Part shown: positions 1 to 5,002 of the stretch, in pieces
Numbering within the stretch: position 1 is the first letter of the stretch
How the letters are laid out: each line of letters starts with the position of its first letter
NCBI GenBank assembly: GCA_014729055.1
Contig: WJKO01000059.1
Span: 1 to 5,002 of the forward strand
DNA length: 5,002 nucleotides
DNA from: Promethearchaeota archaeon
GTDB lineage: Archaea; Asgardarchaeota; Lokiarchaeia; Sigyniarchaeales; Promethearchaeaceae
Reading direction: 5' to 3'
Translations under genes and position numbers: made by a program
Notes under the pieces: generated by a model
Databases searched by the model: none
The model's input: only the letters and a program-made list of their open reading frames with translations
Told to the model about the DNA's origin: nothing

Positions 1-1
1 A

Positions 2-1513
2 ATCGAGTCCGCAAAATCTGTGAATGAATATAAGATAAAAGGTACACCAGGTATAATTGGACAATTAAATAGCAGTTGGGGGGACTTTTCGAATTATAAT
101 CTCCGGGAAAATAATATTTATGGAACCGTATTGTCCTCATACGCTAGCTGGACAGAGGAGAAAGTAGACTCCTATAGATTCTTAGAACAATTTGTAGTTA
201 ATTTTTTTGACATGAGATCAGAAGGACAAATACAATCAATAGCAAAATTGATATGGAATGTTGCAAAGCTGATTAAATATTTGGGTAAAAGCGGTATGAT
301 GCCACAGACATTCTACATCCATTTTTATCGCCATCCTTTTGCATTCAAAAAACCCCACTTGTTTGTTAAAAAATATAAAAAATTAATTTTGGAATGCCAA
401 CGCTTGCTTAAAGAATATAATGCTTTAAAGGGAACTATTTCTCAAAATATATTATATTTTGACCATTTGGAATATTCTATCAGGGTAGCTCTACTTTTCG
501 GTCAAAAAGAGCGAATGAAAGTTCAAATATATGAAATTAGTAAGCAAATTGAGAAACTTACCAATGATCAAAATATTAAAAGAATCCAAGAAGCAAAGGC
601 ACAAATGCTAGAGATTATTGACGAATTCATTAAGCATACGGCAGAAGTAAGAGACATATACAAAAAGTTGTGGAAATCTTGTGCAAAAGAAAAGATCCTT
701 GGATATCACTTAAGACGCTTTAAATATCTAATTAGATATTGTCATGATAAAATCGATGAAATTAACAATGATATATTTTATAATAATCCATTTTTGCCTA
801 GCGAATGGATCACTTTTGGAGGTCCTCAGAAGCCACCCGATGGGCTATTTCTACGTAAAATAATTCATTTAAAGGAACAGCCTGAAAAGGCAAAAATGAT
901 TGCTATGGCAGGAGATTATTGTAAAATATATATAAATGGTGAGTTTATTGGTGATGTAATGAGTAGACTGTCTTTATCATTTGTTCCAATAAAGGAGCGT
1001 ATTCAATTATTTGATATTAATGGTATATTAAGAGAAGGTCGAAACATCATCGCGGTTGAGTCTTATAATTATCTAAACGTGAAAAATGCACTTAATTTGT
1101 TGATAAGATTAAAATTCAAGGGCGAGAACTCATCTCACTCACGCGATATAATTACAAATTCAACCTGGAAAGGAACCATTGCATACAATCCTCATAATGT
1201 TGATATAAAATATAACCAACCAGACTTAAAATCCAGAAAAATTAAAGAAGACTGGAACGAAAACCTCGATGAAAAATATGAGGAAAAAGACGATCTCATC
1301 TGGAATGAAGTAAAATCGTTGGGTCCACCTCCAAACTATAATGGACATATTTATAATGAAGATATTTTAAATAATGAGGTTCCTTACACTGAGGATTATT
1401 ATGGATTTGAATCTTATAATTATGGGATTATGGCAAATATGGTCCATCCTCTGGTAGCGAAACTGGCTCGTTCTCTGTTTAAAGTCATAAAAAAATTTTT
1501 AAAAATAGACTGA
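2..1513 (+). CDS. C-terminal part of a glycoside hydrolase-like protein (GH20-like barrel end plus GH2/GH78-like sugar-binding sandwich), 5'-truncated by the window
   Basis: The frame is open to the left edge, so the gene starts outside the window; the GTG at 20 is only the first possible start codon seen. Numbering from that GTG, residues 8-45 (SSWGDFSNYNLRENN at 18-32, then a Ser/Ala-Ser-Trp end) resemble the last strand-helix unit of GH20-like barrels, where a WGD motif is followed by a conserved SW. Residues ~60-250 are predicted mostly helical and charged, function unknown. Residues ~275-385 look like a jelly-roll sugar-binding domain: KIYINGEFIGD (302-312), REGRNIIAVES (338-348) and a TNSTWKG strand (379-385), as in GH2 and rhamnosidase N-terminal domains. 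WNEVKSLGPPPNYNG (428-442) fits the same class. The end (475-497) is a basic amphipathic helix. The catalytic residues would lie upstream, so activity cannot be judged. larC follows after 9 nt, suggesting co-transcription. The carbohydrate link is inference from motifs. Confidence 0.6.
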   Translation: MESAKSVNEYKIKGTPGIIGQLNSSWGDFSNYNLRENNIYGTVLSSYASWTEEKVDSYRFLEQFVVNFFDMRSEGQIQSIAKLIWNVAKLIKYLGKSGMMPQTFYIHFYRHPFAFKKPHLFVKKYKKLILECQRLLKEYNALKGTISQNILYFDHLEYSIRVALLFGQKERMKVQIYEISKQIEKLTNDQNIKRIQEAKAQMLEIIDEFIKHTAEVRDIYKKLWKSCAKEKILGYHLRRFKYLIRYCHDKIDEINNDIFYNNPFLPSEWITFGGPQKPPDGLFLRKIIHLKEQPEKAKMIAMAGDYCKIYINGEFIGDVMSRLSLSFVPIKERIQLFDINGILREGRNIIAVESYNYLNVKNALNLLIRLKFKGENSSHSRDIITNSTWKGTIAYNPHNVDIKYNQPDLKSRKIKEDWNENLDEKYEEKDDLIWNEVKSLGPPPNYNGHIYNEDILNNEVPYTEDYYGFESYNYGIMANMVHPLVAKLARSLFKVIKKFLKID

Positions 1514-1522
1514 TTTAGATAG

Positions 1523-2923
1523 ATGAATCTAATGGAAAATACTAATTTAATGTACCTTAACGGGGAAAATTCTGGAATTTCGGGTGATATATTCCTTTCA
1601 GCTATATCTCAGATTTACGGAGATAATACTATATTCGAGAGATTGATCAATAAAATTAAAGGCGAGTTTTCTAAAGTAGAGATTGAGACAGCCAAGTTCA
1701 TAGACGTGAATCGAAACCAAATTTTTCCTCGAAAATTAGACTTAGTATACCATGATCATAGGAAACATCATCATATTAATGAAAAAAAACACAATGAAGA
1801 CCTACCTCATACTCACGATAAACACAAAGCCCATTATTATGATATTAAAGCGATGAAATCAAAGATGAATAAAATTCTCGGGGATATGGTAGTATCCGAA
1901 GACGGGGTAGATTTTGCTAATAGCATGTTCGATATTCTTATAGAAGCCGAAGCATCTGTCCATAAAACGTCCAGAGAGAAAGTTCATTTGCATGAAATAG
2001 GGTCAATAGATACAGTAATAGATATTTCTGGGATCGCTCTTTATTTAGATAAACTAGAAATTCTTTCTCGTTCTAAAAACAAAAAGACTCAAATTTATTG
2101 TTCACCCATAGCGGTGGGAGGTGGATCAATTACAATACAACACGGAACATTTCCAGTTCCGCCCCCAGCGACATCAAGGATATTAGAAAAATATAAAATT
2201 CCTATAAGAGGAGGACCAGTTAATAAAGAGCTGTGTACGCCTACTGGATCTGCAATAATTGGGGCCTTGATTGAGAAATGTAATTTAAGATTCATCGAAC
2301 GATTACCATCTATGGTAATTGTAAAGAAAGTTCTTAGTACGGGCAATTTCTTTGAGAAAGATTTTCCAAATATATTCGAGATATATCTAGGGAATGAACT
2401 AAAGTCCGATTATGACAACCCTCCGAAAATAGATATTCCCCACGATAACGAAGATGTAGTTATGTTAGAAACCACTGTTGATGACATTCCTGGCGAGAAA
2501 ATTGGATTTATGATGGATTCGTTACTTGAGAAAGGAGCATTAGATGTAAATTTTATAAACACACAATCAAAGAAAAATCGACCAGCAACTACTATACGGG
2601 TTGTCACGGATATAAAAAACAGAGATCAGTTAATTAAGTTATTAATAACTAATCTTGGAACACTAGGCGTACGCTATCGAACAGAAAAGAGAATATGCTT
2701 GGAAAGAAAAATTATAACGATAGAAACGAATCTCTTTAATGAGAAAGTTAAATATAGAGTCAAGATTGCGGGGGATATATCAGATCTAAATAAAATAACG
2801 CACTATAAAATAGAACATGATGATATTGAGAGGATCGCAAGACACTATAATAAATCTATTATCGAAATTCAAGATTCCCTAGAAAAGGATTTCGCAGTTT
2901 ATCGGAAAACCAATATAAAATAA
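1523..2923 (+). CDS. larC: LarC family protein (pyridinium-3,5-bisthiocarboxylic acid mononucleotide nickel insertion protein)
   Basis: LarC inserts nickel into the pincer cofactor of lactate racemase-type (LarA) enzymes in a CTP-dependent cytosolic reaction. The 466 residues cover the whole family: N-terminal SGISGDIF (17-24), a histidine-rich segment with ten His between 77 and 104, VHLHEIGSIDTVIDISG (154-170), IAVGGGSI (196-203), HGTFPVPPPAT (207-217), CTPTGSA (238-244), the C-terminal-domain motif ETTVDDIPGE (316-325), SKKNRPATT (349-357) and TLGVRYR (380-386). Both halves are in one frame, unlike the frameshift-split larC of Lactiplantibacillus. Oddities: the Asp usually found before the SGISGD loop is Asn13, and the usual MKKGRPG-type motif reads SKKNRPA. 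ATG codons at 1523, 1532 and 1550 are all possible starts; none has a clear Shine-Dalgarno, and the 1550 start best matches the family N-terminus. No larA, larB or larE is in view, so the client enzyme is unknown. Confidence 0.9.
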   Translation: MNLMENTNLMYLNGENSGISGDIFLSAISQIYGDNTIFERLINKIKGEFSKVEIETAKFIDVNRNQIFPRKLDLVYHDHRKHHHINEKKHNEDLPHTHDKHKAHYYDIKAMKSKMNKILGDMVVSEDGVDFANSMFDILIEAEASVHKTSREKVHLHEIGSIDTVIDISGIALYLDKLEILSRSKNKKTQIYCSPIAVGGGSITIQHGTFPVPPPATSRILEKYKIPIRGGPVNKELCTPTGSAIIGALIEKCNLRFIERLPSMVIVKKVLSTGNFFEKDFPNIFEIYLGNELKSDYDNPPKIDIPHDNEDVVMLETTVDDIPGEKIGFMMDSLLEKGALDVNFINTQSKKNRPATTIRVVTDIKNRDQLIKLLITNLGTLGVRYRTEKRICLERKIITIETNLFNEKVKYRVKIAGDISDLNKITHYKIEHDDIERIARHYNKSIIEIQDSLEKDFAVYRKTNIK

Positions 2924-3035
2924 GGATTTCAGCGTACAATAATGTCGAAACCAAAATATCCAAATATACATAATCAGACTAGGAACATATAGAATAAATG
3001 TATCATAATCTTGTGAAATTTAAGGAGTATAAAAA
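2924..3035 (+). promoter_or_regulatory. larC to RHH-gene intergenic region with possible TATA element
   Basis: This 112-nt gap holds an AT-rich stretch, AAATATAC at 2962-2969, which could be an archaeal TATA box; a start near 2990-2995 would give a leader of about 40-45 nt for the RHH gene. No T-run terminator follows larC, so read-through from larC is also possible. If the RHH protein is autoregulatory, its operator would be expected here, but I see no strong palindrome, only weak ATACAT/ATGTAT half-sites around 2966-2971 and 2998-3003. Confidence 0.3.
3024..3027 (+). promoter_or_regulatory. Shine-Dalgarno for the RHH gene
   Basis: AAGGAG with core GGAG at 3024-3027 sits 8 nt before the ATG at 3036. 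It supports that start and shows leadered translation. Confidence 0.7.
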
Positions 3036-3461
3036 ATGGCAATAATTTCTTTTTCCATTTCAGAAAATCTTAGAAAATTCCTGCGCAGGCTTGTTAGTGG
3101 AGGTAAATATAAGAATAAATCATCTATTATGAGAGATGCATTAACGCGAATGATGAATTCTTACTCTTCAATAGATAATATGGAACTAAATACAACGTCA
3201 ACAAACATAGAAACTGAAAAAAACCAAATTATCGGGAATGTCTTGATTATAATTGAAAAATATGACAGCAATATTGAAAAGAAGATAGCGAGATTAGAGG
3301 GAAAATACAATACAGCCATTAAAGGCAAGACTTGTTTTAATTATAAGAAAAACAAAACAATAGTATATATTCTTGAGGATTTTATTGATAATTTCCGCCT
3401 ATTCATTGCAGAAATGAACCAAATACAAGACTTGAAAAACATTAGGTATGTATTGCTATAG
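3036..3461 (+). CDS. NikR-like ribbon-helix-helix protein lacking the nickel ligands
   Basis: A 141-residue protein with NikR architecture and length. Residues 2-8 form the DNA-contacting strand (AIISFSI; polar S5 and S7 lie where NikR has T5 and T7, but NikR R3 is replaced by I3). Helices follow at 9-21 and 27-41 (KNKSSIMRDALTRMM, the usual RHH turn and second helix). A Ser/Thr/Asn-rich linker covers about 42-63. Residues 64-141 fit the NikR ACT-like domain: VLIIIEKYD (69-77), a helix KKIARLEGKYNTAI (82-95), a strand around KTIVYIL (107-113), a helix DFIDNFRLFIAEM (115-127) and a final strand NIRYVLL. The protein has no histidine and one Cys (C100). In my hand alignment the E. coli NikR ligands H76, H87, H89 and C95 become G, T, F and K. 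It is probably a DNA-binding dimer or tetramer regulator with another ligand or none. Target genes are unknown; larC upstream is a candidate by position only. Confidence 0.75.
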   Translation: MAIISFSISENLRKFLRRLVSGGKYKNKSSIMRDALTRMMNSYSSIDNMELNTTSTNIETEKNQIIGNVLIIIEKYDSNIEKKIARLEGKYNTAIKGKTCFNYKKNKTIVYILEDFIDNFRLFIAEMNQIQDLKNIRYVLL

Positions 3462-3477
3462 ATACAATAGATGACAG

Positions 3478-3483
3478 AAAAAA
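3478..3483 (-). terminator. T-run terminator candidate after the GTPase gene
   Basis: The 29 nt between the two convergent stop codons contain a run of six T on the minus strand, 7 nt past the GTPase TAG. Archaeal transcription often stops at such U-rich tracts without a hairpin. There is no matching T-run on the plus strand for the RHH gene, so its transcript may extend antisense into the GTPase gene. Confidence 0.35.
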
Positions 3484-3490
3484 CTGATAA

Positions 3491-4444
3491 CTATATAGAC
3501 ACAGAAGAGTCTGATAATAATCCTTTCAATATATCACTCAAATCCAACCTGTAAGATTGAAATTTATCAAGTAATTCAACAGCTTCATCTTCTGATACTT
3601 CTTCAATAACTAGCAATACATAGAAGTTTAGATAACCTACCTTGAAACTCTGAATTACTCCGGATATCCTTGTATCGTAATTTATCCAATCTGAAAATTC
3701 ATAGACATTGCTGGTACTGTCTTTGATCCTCTTTTCTACATTTAAAAATATTTCATATATTTTGTTTCTTTCTGGATTAGATAAATGTGGTTTGTAGAAT
3801 TCACTAATGGCAACGCCGTTTTCATCAAATAATAACATCGCAATCGTTGTTTCAAATTCTCCCGCTGTGGTCTCAATGAATTTTTCAATTAGATCTCGCC
3901 TTTCAAAGATTTGCGCCATTCCGAAAGAGAAAGCATCTATGAGCGAATAGAGGTCATATATAGAGGTTTCGAAATAATAGATATTATGGTGAGGTAACCA
4001 TTCTGTAATCCTTTTTTTAACATCCATTATTCCATGGATTATCTCTTTATCTTCTCTTATCTTTGGGTCAAATTTATGTAACATTACTATAATTGGGAGC
4101 TTGATCTCATTTTTCTTAAAATATTCTGCAATTTCATTGAAGTAAGTAACTGATTCATCAAATCTTTCTTGATCTTGAATATCTACAACGTAAAAAATAA
4201 GATCCGTGTTGCTTAAGAATCTATCTTTATGTTTAAGATAGTCCGTTCTATATTGTTCTTGACCACCAAAGTCGTGATGGAATATATCCATATTTAAGAA
4301 TCTGAAACTCGTCCTTTCAATACGTATTGTTGGTTTTAAATCATCAATTTCATCTTGGAAATTATATTTTTTCTTTAATGCAATTAGTGAGCTAGTTTTT
4401 CCCGCATTATCTAACCCTATAAAAGCTACTTTAGCGTTTTTCAC
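3491..4444 (-). CDS. Rag/Arf-like small GTPase with C-terminal roadblock/longin-like domain
   Basis: This 317-residue protein is a complete Ras-superfamily GTPase plus an extra domain. Visible motifs: P-loop GLDNAGKT (10-17), switch I KPTI with T39, switch II DFGGQEQYR (58-66) with catalytic-type Q62, nucleotide-specificity motif HKFD (123-126) and G5 ETSIYD (159-164). The P-loop and switch II are Arf-like. HKxD in place of NKxD, and the stretch from FETSIYD through IEKFIETTAGEFETTIAMLLFD and AISEFY (158-217), match Rag/Gtr GTPases, where this region passes into the roadblock/longin-like dimerisation domain; residues ~183-310 are predicted to form it. There is no Gly2 for myristoylation, no cysteine for prenylation and no membrane segment, so membrane contact would need a partner. 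GTG start at 4444-4442 with a strong Shine-Dalgarno 7 nt away. Proteins of this mix are typical of Asgard archaea. Function there is unknown; a scaffold or nutrient-signalling role is only analogy with eukaryotic Rag. Confidence 0.85.
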   Translation of the reverse strand: MKNAKVAFIGLDNAGKTSSLIALKKKYNFQDEIDDLKPTIRIERTSFRFLNMDIFHHDFGGQEQYRTDYLKHKDRFLSNTDLIFYVVDIQDQERFDESVTYFNEIAEYFKKNEIKLPIIVMLHKFDPKIREDKEIIHGIMDVKKRITEWLPHHNIYYFETSIYDLYSLIDAFSFGMAQIFERRDLIEKFIETTAGEFETTIAMLLFDENGVAISEFYKPHLSNPERNKIYEIFLNVEKRIKDSTSNVYEFSDWINYDTRISGVIQSFKVGYLNFYVLLVIEEVSEDEAVELLDKFQSYRLDLSDILKGLLSDSSVSI

Positions 4445-4451
4445 GACATAC

Positions 4452-4458
4452 TCACCTC
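4452..4458 (-). promoter_or_regulatory. Strong Shine-Dalgarno fixing the GTPase GTG start
   Basis: The minus strand reads GAGGTGA at 4458-4452, seven matches to the archaeal 16S anti-Shine-Dalgarno, with 7 nt to the GTG at 4444-4442. This decides for the GTG start; the nearby ATG at 4449-4447 is out of frame and too close to the site. Confidence 0.8.
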
Positions 4459-4495
4459 AGATAATTACCTTGTTACTTTCTTTGTATTATGTATA

Positions 4496-4503
4496 TTTAT
4501 ATA
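4496..4503 (-). promoter_or_regulatory. Archaeal TATA box for the GTPase gene
   Basis: The minus strand reads TATATAAA at 4503-4496 inside a very AT-rich stretch. A start about 25 nt downstream (near 4472-4475) would leave a leader of about 30 nt that contains the Shine-Dalgarno. This suggests the GTPase is transcribed on its own and not only as part of a thpR operon. The purine-rich BRE upstream is not clear. Confidence 0.5.
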
Positions 4504-4540
4504 TTGATGATTTTATTTTTTACTTAGACAAGCATGACAT

Positions 4541-4555
4541 TATGGATTTTCCATA
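4541..4555 (-). repeat. Perfect 6-bp inverted repeat just after thpR
   Basis: TATGGA (4541-4546) and TCCATA (4550-4555) are exact reverse complements around a 3-nt spacer, beginning 1 nt past the thpR stop codon. On the thpR transcript this would be a small hairpin, but no U-run follows, so it is not a classical terminator. It lies about 40 bp upstream of the GTPase TATA box and could instead be a regulator site. Chance is a real possibility in AT-rich DNA. Confidence 0.35.
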
Positions 4556-4556
4556 T

Positions 4557-5002
4557 TTAAAAATGTAGATTCTCATAAATCGGACCTTTAGATGTCAAGG
4601 TTGATTTCTTAAGATATAATTTTTTAAAAACTACTTCTCCTAATTTCTTCTCTTTGTAGTCTGATTTGAGATTATTATATTTATTTCGATTAAACTTAAC
4701 CCCTTTATCCCTTCGTCGATTTCTTTTTAGACGCCCAATTGTTATATGTCCTTTAAATCTTCGATCTGGTTTGAATCGATATTTTTCAACAAGTTCGTTT
4801 TCTAAAATCTTTTTTATCTCTCTAAGCTTATCGATAGGTCCTTTAAGATCAACATAAAATGTTCGATTTTTAAAATCATCTAAACCAACAATATCAAAAT
4901 TCAATGTATTATCTTGGAAAATTTCAGAATTTATTTTATCTTCCATAAAAGAATACAATTTTTTAGCTAAGTGATTTGTAATATCACCCAGAAATCTCAT
5001 TG
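4557..5002 (-). CDS. thpR: RNA 2',3'-cyclic phosphodiesterase / 2'-5' RNA ligase (ThpR, LigT family), 5'-truncated by the window
   Basis: A two-histidine (2H) phosphoesterase that opens 2',3'-cyclic phosphate ends of RNA and can join 2'-5' RNA ends in vitro. The visible 147 residues begin MRFLGDIT, which matches the family sequence just after the first catalytic HxT motif (HLTLKFLGD type). The preceding codon ends in CA at 5001-5002, which fits the Thr (ACA) of that motif. The ATG at 5000 is therefore internal, and the missing N-terminus, about 40 residues with the first HxT, lies beyond the right edge. The second motif HITIGR is at 85-90. The family C-terminus is present: VVFKKLYLKKSTLTSKGPIYENL (123-145). 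The basic stretch RLKRNRRRDKG (90-100) suits RNA binding. It is 112 nt upstream of, and on the same strand as, the GTPase. In many archaea thpR neighbours the CCA-adding enzyme gene, which could lie to the right. Confidence 0.88.
   Translation of the reverse strand, partial: MRFLGDITNHLAKKLYSFMEDKINSEIFQDNTLNFDIVGLDDFKNRTFYVDLKGPIDKLREIKKILENELVEKYRFKPDRRFKGHITIGRLKRNRRRDKGVKFNRNKYNNLKSDYKEKKLGEVVFKKLYLKKSTLTSKGPIYENLHF

Noticed and set aside
20..22. GTG as the true start of the left-hand gene
   Set aside because: The frame is open upstream to the window edge, no Shine-Dalgarno precedes it, and the protein begins within what looks like the end of a barrel domain.
2095..2346. Minus-strand open frame of 83 codons within larC
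   Set aside because: It lies antisense to the well-conserved larC core and shows no family motif or ribosome binding site of its own.
2280..2470. Programmed frameshift splitting larC, as in Lactiplantibacillus
   Set aside because: The reading frame runs without break through both LarC domains, so no frameshift is needed.
2410..2607. Minus-strand open frame of 65 codons within larC
   Set aside because: It is antisense to the conserved ETTVDD region of larC; no independent support.
2969..3010. Direct repeat CATAATC (2969-2975 and 3004-3010) as regulator sites
   Set aside because: Seven AT-rich bases repeated once in AT-rich intergenic DNA is expected by chance and shows no dyad symmetry.
4441..4449. 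Two-codon ATG-TCG-TGA frame overlapping the GTPase start on the minus strand, as a start-stop regulator
   Set aside because: Only 2 nt separate it from the Shine-Dalgarno, too near for good initiation, and the GTG has ideal spacing; likely chance.
4666..4857. Plus-strand open frame of 63 codons opposite thpR
   Set aside because: Low-complexity Leu/Arg/Phe/Ser product typical of an antisense shadow of a Lys/Arg-rich gene.
4998..5000. ATG as the true start of thpR
   Set aside because: The residues right after it (RFLGD) follow the first catalytic HxT motif in the family, so the start must lie beyond the window.

Overview
The window is AT-rich (roughly one third G+C by eye) and reads as archaeal DNA, most likely from an Asgard archaeon. 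The reasons are a Rag/Arf-type small GTPase with a C-terminal roadblock/longin-like domain, a ThpR-type RNA phosphodiesterase, a ribbon-helix-helix protein of NikR architecture, Shine-Dalgarno sequences of archaeal/bacterial type, a TATA-like promoter, and heavy use of AGA and A/T-ending codons. The lineage is inferred from gene content. No rRNA, tRNA, CRISPR array or mobile element is visible.

Left, rightward block (1-3461): the window opens inside a large gene whose visible C-terminal ~500 residues look like the end of a glycoside-hydrolase barrel (GH20-like), then a long helical segment, a GH2/GH78-like sugar-binding beta-sandwich and a basic amphipathic tail. Nine bases later comes an unsplit larC (nickel-pincer cofactor biosynthesis, or an archaeal relative). 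After a 112-nt gap with a possible promoter comes a small ribbon-helix-helix protein with a NikR-like C-terminal domain that contains no histidine and has lost all the nickel ligands.

Right, leftward block (3491-5002): a Rag-like GTPase with its own TATA box and a strong Shine-Dalgarno, preceded by a thpR gene (RNA 2',3'-cyclic phosphodiesterase / 2'-5' RNA ligase) that is cut by the right edge. The two blocks converge with only 29 nt between stop codons.

The genes do not form one obvious pathway. The most interesting items are the single-chain Rag-like GTPase, which carries eukaryote-like features, and the metal-blind NikR relative next to a nickel-cofactor gene. I do not see a clearly new multi-gene defence or mobile system.
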